Positions 34,584 to 43,034 of a stretch of DNA of 46,819 nt are shown here, piece by piece. The notes under the pieces are model-generated. The model had not been told where the DNA came from and ran no database searches. It saw only the letters and a list, made by a program, of their open reading frames with translations. The stretch is from Rhodothermales bacterium (GTDB lineage Bacteria; Bacteroidota; Rhodothermia; Rhodothermales; JABDKH01). A program made the position numbers and the translations under genes. Location of the stretch: contig JABDKH010000058.1 of NCBI GenBank assembly GCA_013002345.1, forward strand, positions 1 to 46,819, in the 5' to 3' direction. Every line of letters begins with the position of its first letter. Position 1 is the stretch's first letter.

Positions 34584-35438
34584 TTGAGGCACCTGCAGCG
34601 TCAAGCTCCGGCGAAGATCAACCTCGGCCTGCACGTCAAGCGAAAGCGAGCCGACGGTTTTCACGAGATTGAGACGGTTTTTCTGAGGATTGGCTGGTCT
34701 GATCGTCTGACGGTGGTGCCCGCTCCCGAACTCACGATTACGTGTTCTGACCCTGCGATTCCGGTCGACGACCGGAACACCTGTATGAAGGCAGCCCGAC
34801 TGCTGGCGACACAAGCCGGCACCACGTTGGGGGCACACATTGAACTCGAGAAGCGTGTTCCATACGGTGCCGGCCTGGGCAGTGGTTCGAGCGACGCAGC
34901 CACGACGCTTCAGTTGCTTGTCAACTTGTGGGGCCTGGAAATCAGGGAAGATGTGCTGATGGACGTTGCGGCCTCGGTGGGATCGGACGTGCCGTGTTTC
35001 CTGAAGGAGCCCGCCGCGTATGCGGAAGGCCGCGGTGAATTGCTTTCAGACCTGAAGTGTGGAGACGGACAGGCCTACGAATTTCCGTTCACACTGGTCG
35101 TGGTGGTGCCGCCGATTCACGTGTCGAGCGCCGATGCGTACCGGTCCGTGATTCCTCGCGACACAAGACGGCCGTCGCTGGTGTCACTCGTCTGCACGAA
35201 CGACCTCGCTCTCTGGAGAGAAAGGCTGAAGAACGACTTCGAGGCTTCCGTGCTGCGTCGGCACGCTGAGATCGCCGCCGTCAAGCAGCAGCTGATGGAT
35301 CTCGGAGCCGGCTATGCGAGTCTGTCGGGCTCGGGCTCGGCTGTCTATGGCGTGTTCGAATCTGAGTCGACTGCTGAGCTGGCCGCCGCCGCCGGTGTCT
35401 TCGCCGGGATGAAGGTGTGGCACGGAACCGCAGGCTAG
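34584..35438 (+). CDS. ispE: 4-diphosphocytidyl-2-C-methyl-D-erythritol kinase
   Basis: A 284-residue GHMP-family kinase of the MEP isoprenoid pathway, which phosphorylates CDP-methylerythritol at the 2-hydroxyl with ATP. It starts with TTG after a GGGGG ribosome site. APAKINLGLHVKRKRADGFH (residues 8-27) is the hallmark N-terminus, with the catalytic lysine K11. The ATP-binding loop is PYGAGLGSGSSDAATTLQLL, and the third GHMP motif is SLSGSGSAVYGVF near the end. The length is normal. The gene is divergent from the EPS operon with about 200 bases between, and convergent with the PBP gene. ispG of the same pathway lies 6 kb away on the same strand, not in the same operon. Confidence 0.97.
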   Translation: MRHLQRQAPAKINLGLHVKRKRADGFHEIETVFLRIGWSDRLTVVPAPELTITCSDPAIPVDDRNTCMKAARLLATQAGTTLGAHIELEKRVPYGAGLGSGSSDAATTLQLLVNLWGLEIREDVLMDVAASVGSDVPCFLKEPAAYAEGRGELLSDLKCGDGQAYEFPFTLVVVVPPIHVSSADAYRSVIPRDTRRPSLVSLVCTNDLALWRERLKNDFEASVLRRHAEIAAVKQQLMDLGAGYASLSGSGSAVYGVFESESTAELAAAAGVFAGMKVWHGTAG

Positions 35439-35462
35439 GCAGTACCAATTCCGAACCTCGGG

Positions 35463-37838
35463 TCACCAGCCGACCCTTCCACGCTCTCGACGCTGGTCCT
35501 TTCGATTGAGGTCGTTCTCGTCGCCATCCTCACCGATGGCACCCGTTGCTCCGATGGAGAGGCCAAGGTCGGCCGGCGTCGGGAAGCGCGCATTGGACAA
35601 CTGTGGGTCGTCTCCCATCAACGCGTTCTGCAGGAAATCACCCACAATAAACAGCGCATTGTGTGCACCCTGTCCCCACCAATCCGATCGAAACGCAATC
35701 CGGCGATCGTTGAAGCCGACCCATGCCCCCGTTACCAGTTCGGGATGCATCGCGACGAACCAGCCATCCGCGTTGTTCTGGGTCGTCCCGGTCTTTCCGG
35801 CCAGGTCAAACGCACCGAGTCCGAATTGGCCACGGAGGCGGACGCCGGTTCCGTAACGAATGACATCGCGCATCATATCGAGAACGGTATACGCGGTCTC
35901 CTGCGAGATTGCCATCTGCGGCTTCGGTTCGGCCTCGTACAGGACGTTGCCATAGCGGTCCTCAATGCGGGTTACCACGGTAGGCTCGTGATATTCTCCG
36001 CCGCTGGCGAGTGTCGAATACGAGCTGGTCAATTCCAGCAGCGTCACGTCGCTCGTTCCCAGTGCGATGGACGGCACTTCTTCAAGGCGGCTCTGGATGC
36101 CCATCCTTCTGGCGTAGAAGGCCACCTCTCGAGGAGAGACCAGCAGCACCAGGCGCCCCGTGACCGTGTTCTTGGAACGAGCTAAACCTTCTCGCAGGGT
36201 ATAGTATTGACCCGATCCGGTGCTGTCCAGCCGCGAGTTGCCCGGATTCCATTCGTTGCCAAGCCCATCCACATGTGTGAAGGTCGTGTCCTTCAACTCG
36301 TGGAGCGGTGAGTAGCCGTTGTCGATAGCAGCAGTGTACACGAACGGCTTGAAGGTTGACCCTGGCTGTCGCTTCGCGATCGCCACGTGATCAAACCAGT
36401 CCGTAGCTAGATCTCGTCCTCCGACCCATGCCTTGACGTACCCTGTGCGGGGTTCGATCGAGACGACGCCCGTTTCGAGTCTGGTCTTTGCTACTCTGAG
36501 CGAGTCCATAAACTCGCCGTTCTGACGAAGCGTTGCAACGGCCTCGTTACGTTCCTGGCCATCTCTTCTGAGCTTCCGGTACCGTTCGGTCTCACGAACG
36601 AACGAGTCGATAGTGCTGGGATTGGATTTCCAGTAGTATCCGAAGGGTTCGTAGTCGGCCGCTTCTTCGTACGCCGAGAGGTCGGTACTGAGCTCATAGC
36701 CCGATGCACGACTCCATTCGTAGTCGACCACTTTCTGGAGCGGCTGCATGTACCGGGCGACGGACTTCTGCGCAAGCTGCTGAAGTCTGGAATCCAGAGT
36801 CGTATACACGACGAGCCCGTCCGCGTAAATGTCGAAACCATTCTCGCGACCCCAGTCCGTCGTCCAGTTGCGCACGTATTCCGCGAAATATGGTGCGAGT
36901 CCCTGAGTGATTTCGGAGGACTGATAATTGGTCTTGACCGAGTCGTCTCGGTGCGCCTCATAGTACTCGCGAGTGATGGCCTCTCTTTTCACCATCTGGC
37001 TCAGTACCACGTTTCGGCGACGTTTCGCGTTCTCCGGGTTGCGGACAGGGTTATAGCGGGAGATCGCCTGCAGCATTCCGACGAGAGTCGCGCCTTCAAG
37101 TACGTCCAGGTCTGCCGGCGCCTTTCCGAAGAATGTCCGTGAAGCGGCGTCAATGCCAAACGCGTTGTTGCCAAACGCAACCGTGTTGAGATACATCTCG
37201 ATGATTTCGCGCTTGGTGTACCGTCGCTCGAGCTGCACGGCTGTGACCATTTCCTTCAGTTTTCTCGGCACCGTCACTTCACGTCCGATCTCTTCGTTGT
37301 AGAGATTTCGCGCGAGCTGCTGGGACAACGTGGATCCACCCTGCGGATCGCCACGAAGGACGTGGTACGGGATTGCCATCGTTCGGATGATGTCGATTCC
37401 CCAGTGGCTACGGAAGCGGTGATCCTCCGTGGAGACCAGGGCATCGACCACACTGGGTGAGATATCCTCATAGTGGGCCCACGATCTGTTCTGCCGGGCA
37501 TATCGCTGCAGCTCAATTCCGTCCGCCGTATAGGCGACGGTGGCAAGCTGGAAGTCCGGGTTCTCCAGCTGTTCGAGTGAGGGAAGGTCATCGCTCAGAG
37601 AAAGCAGATAGGCGCCCACGATCAGTGTTCCTGCGACGGCCAGAAAGACGATTATACCAAGCGCGTAGACGGCCTGGGACTGTTTCTGACTCGACGTACG
37701 CCTGCCGACAAACGCGCGGATCCGGCTGAGCCAGCCGTCGGGTGGCGTCTCGGATCCGTTGCTACCGGGCCCGTGCCGCCGGGACGGATCAGCAAAGTAC
37801 CGGCGCAGTTCGTCTTCGGTATACTGATACTCGCTCAT
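35463..37838 (-). CDS. Class A penicillin-binding protein (PBP1A-like)
   Basis: A 791-residue bifunctional peptidoglycan synthase. The cytoplasmic N-terminus (about 1-56) leads to one membrane helix (57-80). The glycosyltransferase-51 domain follows with STEDHRFRSHWGID (catalytic E138), GGSTLSQQLARNLY and RKLKEMVTAVQLERRYTKRE. The transpeptidase domain has the nucleophile S494 in PGSTFKPF, a second motif SKN (in LARSKNTVTG) and the third motif KTGTTQNNADGW. Both active sites look intact, so the enzyme should polymerise and cross-link glycan strands. The length is normal for the class. The N-terminal tail is rich in Arg, Gly and Ser. The gene stands alone between ispE (convergent) and an LpxH-like gene on the same strand. 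Confidence 0.97.
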   Translation of the reverse strand: MSEYQYTEDELRRYFADPSRRHGPGSNGSETPPDGWLSRIRAFVGRRTSSQKQSQAVYALGIIVFLAVAGTLIVGAYLLSLSDDLPSLEQLENPDFQLATVAYTADGIELQRYARQNRSWAHYEDISPSVVDALVSTEDHRFRSHWGIDIIRTMAIPYHVLRGDPQGGSTLSQQLARNLYNEEIGREVTVPRKLKEMVTAVQLERRYTKREIIEMYLNTVAFGNNAFGIDAASRTFFGKAPADLDVLEGATLVGMLQAISRYNPVRNPENAKRRRNVVLSQMVKREAITREYYEAHRDDSVKTNYQSSEITQGLAPYFAEYVRNWTTDWGRENGFDIYADGLVVYTTLDSRLQQLAQKSVARYMQPLQKVVDYEWSRASGYELSTDLSAYEEAADYEPFGYYWKSNPSTIDSFVRETERYRKLRRDGQERNEAVATLRQNGEFMDSLRVAKTRLETGVVSIEPRTGYVKAWVGGRDLATDWFDHVAIAKRQPGSTFKPFVYTAAIDNGYSPLHELKDTTFTHVDGLGNEWNPGNSRLDSTGSGQYYTLREGLARSKNTVTGRLVLLVSPREVAFYARRMGIQSRLEEVPSIALGTSDVTLLELTSSYSTLASGGEYHEPTVVTRIEDRYGNVLYEAEPKPQMAISQETAYTVLDMMRDVIRYGTGVRLRGQFGLGAFDLAGKTGTTQNNADGWFVAMHPELVTGAWVGFNDRRIAFRSDWWGQGAHNALFIVGDFLQNALMGDDPQLSNARFPTPADLGLSIGATGAIGEDGDENDLNRKDQRRERGRVGW

Positions 37839-37905
37839 TCGAAGGGGGGATCGATCGCTCCAGAGAGTCTAACGTTCGACGGGGCGAACTAGTATGCGGT
37901 CGCCT

Positions 37906-38673
37906 CTAGTGACCGGATCGGCTGTTTTCGGCGACGTGAAAGAGATACACGGAAACGACTTCGCCGTTCCATTGACGCAGCACAATTGACGACTTATCGA
38001 CGGTCGCATACGTCCGGTCTACGTGCCAGCTTCCGGTATTCACGTACACCCCCCGGCCGTGTTCAATGCACTGGGGCCGATGGGAGTGGCCCTGGACGAC
38101 GACGTCGGCCTCGCCTTCGAGGAGTTCCCTCGCGTGATGTTCCAGTCGCTCGATCGTCTGCGGTTCGACGGAGTCCGATCCAAACCGATTCTTCGTCCAT
38201 CTCGCAAGGCGGTGGGCGGCGTCGGCCGGAAGGAGAGTTCGGAACAGCGCGAAGGGAATCGGATGTCGGACAACCCGGCGCAACATTGCCGACATCTGAT
38301 CGATACCGGCCTCGTCCCCGTGTCCCAGGACAAAATTCCGGTCGAGGAACGGCACCGTAATGGGCTGCCGGTGTACGCGGACACCCAGTTCCTGCTCGAA
38401 ATGGTCGATATGCCAGGGGTCGTGGTTTCCTACCACGTAATGAACCGGTATTCCGCTGTCCGTCAGCTGCGCCAGCCTTCCTTGAAAGCGAACGAATCCC
38501 TTCGGGATGAGGTGACGGTACTCGACATACTGATCGGACACGTCCCCAAGCAGATACACGGCCTCAAGTTCGTCCTGCAGGCTATCCAGGAGTGCCAGTA
38601 AATCGGCTTCCTTGGCGCGCTCGGCGTTTCGGTCGGCCTTGCCGAAATGCATGTCGGAGACGATCAGGAGCAC
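37906..38673 (-). CDS. lpxH: LpxH-like UDP-2,3-diacylglucosamine diphosphatase
   Basis: A 255-residue metallophosphoesterase. All metal-binding motifs are present: SDMHFG (D7, H9), LLGDVSD (D44), GNHD (N83-D85), LGHGDEAG and GHSHRP near the C-terminus. The length and the sequence around EYRHLIP and HYVVGNHDPWHIDHF fit the Bacteroidota-type LpxH, which removes UMP from UDP-diacylglucosamine to give lipid X in lipid A synthesis, at the inner membrane. The symbol is given with moderate confidence, because related metallophosphoesterases with other substrates share these motifs. It is 67 bases upstream of the PBP gene on the same strand, so the two envelope genes may be co-transcribed. Confidence 0.8.
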   Translation of the reverse strand: MLLIVSDMHFGKADRNAERAKEADLLALLDSLQDELEAVYLLGDVSDQYVEYRHLIPKGFVRFQGRLAQLTDSGIPVHYVVGNHDPWHIDHFEQELGVRVHRQPITVPFLDRNFVLGHGDEAGIDQMSAMLRRVVRHPIPFALFRTLLPADAAHRLARWTKNRFGSDSVEPQTIERLEHHARELLEGEADVVVQGHSHRPQCIEHGRGVYVNTGSWHVDRTYATVDKSSIVLRQWNGEVVSVYLFHVAENSRSGH

Positions 38674-38805
38674 GTTCGCTGGTTCTATTGGTCGCGTTGG
38701 ATGTAATGACCCGGCAGGTTCGGCACCAGGACCCGGGGCTCACGACAACATATCGCATGGCTTGTGCGTATGCAGGCGTCGTCCACGCAATTACAGACGA
38801 ATTTG

Positions 38806-39504
38806 ATGAATCAGGATTATTACCGGGCGCCCACCCAACTATCAGTTTTTCCGCCGGTTATCAAGAATCTTCTGATTCTGAACGGCCTGTTTTATCTGGC
38901 GCAAATGGCTGTCGATCTGACACTCAGCAATGACCTCGCTCGGGTGCTGAATGGCATGGCGCTGTATCCGCTGGGAGCGCCCGACAGCGGCTATTCCATC
39001 TTTGGTCCCGGCATCGTTGACATCCCGGGATTCTGGCCCTGGCAGCTAGTTACGTACGGATTTCTCCATGGCGGTTTTGGCCACCTGTTCTTCAATATGT
39101 TTGCGCTGTGGATGTTCGGGATGAGGATCGAGAACGATTGGGGATCGCGACGATTCGCCATTTTCTACTTTGTATGTCTGGTAGGTGCCGGGGTAATTCA
39201 GATGTTTGCGATGTACGGCCAGCCGGTACCGACGGTCGGCGCCTCCGGAGGCGTCTTCGGGATCCTTCTCGCATTCGGCATGATGTATCCCAACGAGCCC
39301 ATCTATCTGTACTTCCTCTTCCCGGTCAAAGCGAAGTGGCTTGTGATCGGTTACGGTCTGTTTACACTGTACGCAGGCGTGACGGGAACTCAGGCCGGGA
39401 TTGCCCATTTCGCCCACCTGGGGGGCATGTTGTTCGGGTTTGTACTGATCCAGTTCTGGCGCGGAAAACTCCCGATACAGCCAGACAGTCGGATGTACTG
39501 GTGA
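38806..39504 (+). CDS. Rhomboid-family intramembrane serine protease (first of a pair)
   Basis: A 232-residue rhomboid protease. I prefer the ATG at 38806; a GTG 42 bases upstream is possible. Rhomboids cut membrane proteins within the bilayer. The features seen are about six membrane helices, the segment GFGHLFFNMFALWMFG (helix 2, with conserved H and N), the catalytic serine S147 in GASGGVFG, and the catalytic histidine H204 in HFAHLGG. Both catalytic residues are present, so it should be active. The N-terminal part has a polar stretch (residues 1-18) before the first helix. It is followed after about 90 bases by a second rhomboid gene on the same strand. The substrate is unknown. Confidence 0.92.
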   Translation: MNQDYYRAPTQLSVFPPVIKNLLILNGLFYLAQMAVDLTLSNDLARVLNGMALYPLGAPDSGYSIFGPGIVDIPGFWPWQLVTYGFLHGGFGHLFFNMFALWMFGMRIENDWGSRRFAIFYFVCLVGAGVIQMFAMYGQPVPTVGASGGVFGILLAFGMMYPNEPIYLYFLFPVKAKWLVIGYGLFTLYAGVTGTQAGIAHFAHLGGMLFGFVLIQFWRGKLPIQPDSRMYW

Positions 39505-39596
39505 CATTTTGCTAGAACAAGTCGACGGTCGATATCGTAATCGGCCTTAGCCATTTTATTCCAGGCAAACGCACTTTTGTGCCGGCAGGAGTTCAA

Positions 39597-40532
39597 TTGG
39601 ACATCTTGACTCGTTTTCGGATCTGGTACGCAGCCCAGCCGCGCGCGCTGCGGGCCCTGCTGACGATCAACGTCGTCGCGTACCTCCTGTGGCAGGTCAT
39701 TTTTCTTCACATCGGCGCGGTCAACGAGTTTGTCTTCGGATATCTCGCGCTCCATTCGGCCTGGCCCGGTGTAGCGCTCACTGCGTGGCAGCTCGTCACG
39801 TACAACTTCCTGCATCTTGATCCCGGCCTCGGTGGACTCTTCCACATTCTGTTCAACATGCTCTGGCTGGTGTGGATCGGGCGGGACTACGAAAACATGC
39901 ACGGAGCGGAACGGCTCCTTGCGATATACCTGCTGGCGGGAATAGGCGGTGGCTTGCTGACCGTCGCTTTTGATTTCATCACGCCGACGACGTTTGTGGT
40001 GTACGGGGCCTCGGCTTCGGTTCTCGGCGTTGTCGCGACCGTCGCATTCCTCTATCCGCACAAGGCGATCTCGCTTCTGTTCATCGGGAATGTTCGGCTG
40101 ATCTATCTGCTCGCTGCCGTGCTCGTCATTGATCTTCTTTTGATGGCTGGATCGAACACGGCCGTAGCTGCTCACTTCGGTGGCGCAGCGACGGGATTCG
40201 CGTTCGCCCAGGCCCAGAAGAACGGGATCGACATCTGGTCCTGGGCCGGCGTTTTCTTCGGGGGCAGAAGCCGGCAGAGAGGCGGAGGTACCCGATCGCA
40301 TGCACCCACCGACTCCGGATCTCCACTCGGTCGCATGGAGAACTGGCTGGCGAATCGCAACAAGAAGGAAACGGCCCGTATCACTCGTCTGGATACAGTA
40401 ATTCGGAAGGAAGAGTCCGAGACGAGCCCTCAGTCCGAGCTGGATCGGATTCTCGACAAGATCAGCGAGGAGGGTTTTGACGCCTTGACGGCAGGAGAAC
40501 GGCGCTTCCTCGACAAGGCCAGCCAAGATTGA
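39597..40532 (+). CDS. Rhomboid-family intramembrane serine protease with cytoplasmic tail (second of a pair)
   Basis: A 311-residue rhomboid. I chose the TTG at 39597 because AGGAG (39587-39591) lies 5 bases before it; a GTG at 39579 would place that site inside the gene. Six membrane helices span about residues 19-210, with LFHILFNMLWLVWIGR in helix 2, the catalytic S139 in GASASVLG and H193 in AAHFGG. Both are present. After the last helix comes a tail of about 100 residues, basic and polar at first (GGRSRQRGGGTRSH), ending in an acidic helical segment (LDRILDKISEEGFDALTAGE) seen in Bacteroidota rhomboids of this type. The stop codon overlaps the start of the next gene, so the two are probably translated together. 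Confidence 0.93.
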   Translation: MDILTRFRIWYAAQPRALRALLTINVVAYLLWQVIFLHIGAVNEFVFGYLALHSAWPGVALTAWQLVTYNFLHLDPGLGGLFHILFNMLWLVWIGRDYENMHGAERLLAIYLLAGIGGGLLTVAFDFITPTTFVVYGASASVLGVVATVAFLYPHKAISLLFIGNVRLIYLLAAVLVIDLLLMAGSNTAVAAHFGGAATGFAFAQAQKNGIDIWSWAGVFFGGRSRQRGGGTRSHAPTDSGSPLGRMENWLANRNKKETARITRLDTVIRKEESETSPQSELDRILDKISEEGFDALTAGERRFLDKASQD

Positions 40533-41632
40533 TCGGGAGTCCCTTGCTATTTCGTCGATTCGTAAAGTCGATTGCCTACGTCATCTATGCAGCGCTGATG
40601 GCGGCGTTTCTGGCAGGATATACAGCCAGATTCGTTCATCCCGGTACCTTCTGGTGGCTGCAGCTTGTCGCCATTCCGCTCCCGTACCTGAGCGCAGTGG
40701 TTGTTCTGGCAGCCCTGCCACTGTTGTTGGCTCGGCGCTGGAAGGCGCTCGTATTCAACGTGGCCCTGATGGTGCTCGTAGTCATCCGGTTCGCTCCGAC
40801 GGGCGGCGGTGCGGATCCAACCGAGTTCGCCATAGGCGAGCGGCTCTCGATCATGACGCTCAATTACCCGTCCCTGTATTCTCGCGACGGCGGAGCGCGT
40901 AGCCTGGCTTTGCTGAATCTTGTGCGTAAGGAGCGACCTGATGTGATCGGTCTACAGGAGGGATGGGCCCACTACAGCGAGGATGGGTCGCCGCTGAATC
41001 CACGCAGGGACATGACGGTCCTTACTGACTCTGCCGCCTACCTCACCCTGGGGCCGCAAGGGCGAGACCGGTCCGTATCTCACGTACCAATCTACAGCCT
41101 CTTCCCGCTCGACCAGGTGAACCAGTTCATTCTCGGCCCCGATCAGAGTGGAGTCGGCGCGGGAGTGACCCGTTCGGAAGTAACATGGCGGCGGCGCAAG
41201 ATCGTCATCTACAATATCCACCTTCAATCTTTCGGATCGAAGAAGCCGTGGAGGGAAGAGAATACGAGCTGGCTCAACCCGCGCACCATTATCAGATACC
41301 TGCGTCAGTATAGGAATGCGATCATACGTCGGTCGGGGCAGGCCGAGCAGTTAACAGCGATGCTGAAGGATGAAACCGATCCGGTGATCGTGATGGGCGA
41401 TTTCAACTCGACTCGTCACAACTGGGACTTCAATCATATTCGAGAGGGATTTCAGGACGCCTTCGCGATCGCGGGTTCAGGCCGGGGCGCCACCTATCAC
41501 GCACGATATCGCTTTGCCCGAATAGACTTCATACTTGCGTCGCCGGAATTTTTCGTCCTGTCGGCGCGTGTACCCGGAGTCGTGTTGTCGGACCACCGGC
41601 CGCTGATCGCATCAGTTGCGTGGCGAGAATAG
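40529..41632 (+). CDS. Membrane-anchored endonuclease/exonuclease/phosphatase-fold protein
   Basis: A 367-residue protein starting with TTG in an overlap with the rhomboid stop (TTGA); a second TTG at 40544 has GGGAG before it and is an equally good start. The N-terminal 90 residues hold three membrane helices. The rest is an EEP-fold domain with MTLNYPS, GLQEG, a histidine in YNIHLQSFG, GDFNSTRHNWD, RIDFILAS and SDHRPLIAS. The key metal and phosphate ligands are therefore present. Related proteins in Bacteroidota have the same three-helix plus EEP layout; their substrates are mostly unknown and could be phospholipids or nucleic acids. It is the last gene of the rhomboid cluster. Confidence 0.88.
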   Translation: MIGSPLLFRRFVKSIAYVIYAALMAAFLAGYTARFVHPGTFWWLQLVAIPLPYLSAVVVLAALPLLLARRWKALVFNVALMVLVVIRFAPTGGGADPTEFAIGERLSIMTLNYPSLYSRDGGARSLALLNLVRKERPDVIGLQEGWAHYSEDGSPLNPRRDMTVLTDSAAYLTLGPQGRDRSVSHVPIYSLFPLDQVNQFILGPDQSGVGAGVTRSEVTWRRRKIVIYNIHLQSFGSKKPWREENTSWLNPRTIIRYLRQYRNAIIRRSGQAEQLTAMLKDETDPVIVMGDFNSTRHNWDFNHIREGFQDAFAIAGSGRGATYHARYRFARIDFILASPEFFVLSARVPGVVLSDHRPLIASVAWRE

Positions 41633-41788
41633 GTCCTGTCCGCCTGGCGCCGACCGTGCGGGTCGCCTGGTCAAGGTTCGTCGAATACGAACGTCCCTTC
41701 CACACCGGTGGACCCTGCCTGAGACTCCGGTGTTTCAGGCGTCGTAGCTCACGCATCAGGTCACTCTATCCTATTTGAAGCAGCAGGC

Positions 41789-42877
41789 ATGCAACGCCCA
41801 AGACGTATATCGAGAGCAGTCAACGTAGGACCTGTGCAGATCGGAGGCGGTGCCCCGATCTCCGTGCAATCCATGACCGTCGGCAAGACCCACGACGTCG
41901 ACAAGTGTCTCGACGAGATTCGTGGATTGGCCGATGTCGGAGCTGACATCGTTCGAGTGGCTGTGCCTCGCCCGGAGGATGCAGATGCGCTGGCCGACAT
42001 CGTCGCCGGCTCACCTGTACCCATCGTTGCAGATATCCATTTCAATTATCAGTATGCACTGAAGGCGATCGAATCGGGTGTCGCGAAGGTTCGGATCAAC
42101 CCCGGTAATATCGGGAAACCCGAATGGGAGCACGAGGTGCTGCTGGCAGCAAAGGAAGCCGGAATTCCCATTCGTATCGGTGTCAATTCCGGTTCACTCG
42201 AGAAGGACATCCTTGACAAATACGGCTATCCGCAGCCGGAAGCTCTGTTCGAGAGCGCGATGCGTCACATCGAGATATGCCGGAAGCACGACTTCGAGGA
42301 TATCGTAATATCGGTCAAGCACTCGGATGTCTACTATATGATCCAGGCGTACCGACTACTGGCTGAGAAGACGGACTATCCGCTCCATCTTGGCGTGACG
42401 GAGTCGGGCAGCCTGACATCAGGCACCATCAAGAGCTCCATCGGGATCGGTGCTTTGCTTGCCGATGGGATCGGCGACACGATACGCGTTTCGCTGGCCA
42501 CCGAGTCAACGCACGAGGTGCGCGTCGGGCACGACATACTGAAGGCACTTCGTGTCGGACGTCCGGGCGTAAATATCATTGCATGTCCCACATGTGGCCG
42601 ACTTGCCGGCGATCTTTTTACGGTGGTCGAGGAGGTGGAGGCTGCCGTCAAGGCGCGCAACTTCACGAAGGATCTCAGCGTGGCGCTGATGGGCTGCGCC
42701 GTGAACGGTCCGGGAGAGGCAGCCGGTGCGGATCTCGGCGTGTCGCTGGGCAGGGGCCGTGCTCACCTTTTCAAGCGGGGAGAAATCGTCCGGACGGTGG
42801 AGCAGGATGAGATCGTGGCGGCCGTGCTTGAAGCGATTGAAGAGTGGGAGGACGAGGAGCCCGCCGCAGCAGAGTGA
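41789..42877 (+). CDS. ispG: 4-hydroxy-3-methylbut-2-en-1-yl diphosphate synthase
   Basis: A 362-residue enzyme of the MEP isoprenoid pathway that turns methylerythritol cyclodiphosphate into HMBPP with a [4Fe-4S] cluster. The TIM-barrel half starts with PVQIGGGAPISVQSMTVGKT and has VRVAVPRPEDADAL, KVRINPGNIG and TESGSLTSGTIKSS. The C-terminal cluster domain has C266 and C269 (CPTCGR), C303 (GCAVNGPGE) and E310, the expected four ligands. It is the short form, without the insert found in plants and in many Bacteroidetes. It lies about 150 bases after the EEP-fold gene. The gap between them shows no clear promoter or terminator. Confidence 0.98.
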   Translation: MQRPRRISRAVNVGPVQIGGGAPISVQSMTVGKTHDVDKCLDEIRGLADVGADIVRVAVPRPEDADALADIVAGSPVPIVADIHFNYQYALKAIESGVAKVRINPGNIGKPEWEHEVLLAAKEAGIPIRIGVNSGSLEKDILDKYGYPQPEALFESAMRHIEICRKHDFEDIVISVKHSDVYYMIQAYRLLAEKTDYPLHLGVTESGSLTSGTIKSSIGIGALLADGIGDTIRVSLATESTHEVRVGHDILKALRVGRPGVNIIACPTCGRLAGDLFTVVEEVEAAVKARNFTKDLSVALMGCAVNGPGEAAGADLGVSLGRGRAHLFKRGEIVRTVEQDEIVAAVLEAIEEWEDEEPAAAE

Positions 42878-43034
42878 CGCAGGCATCATCGCGGCATCGA
42901 CTTCTGACTGTTGCGCTCTTGACGCGTGCGTTGCCGGTCGATGCATCAGCCAGCAGCTTGATCCGAGTCGGTATCGCGGTCGGCGGCGTTCTCAGGTCTC
43001 CGTCGTAAATCTGCGTCGATGCTGGCGATCGCAC

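Noticed and set aside
39390-40526. A 378-codon open frame on the minus strand opposite the rhomboid pair
   Set aside because: Antisense to two rhomboids with intact catalytic motifs; its product has no recognisable family and is highly charged.
42878-43034. Possible small gene or RNA between ispG and the SGNH/TPR gene
   Set aside because: The gap between two convergent genes shows only a distant CATCGAC/GTCGATG repeat, no T run and no coding features.
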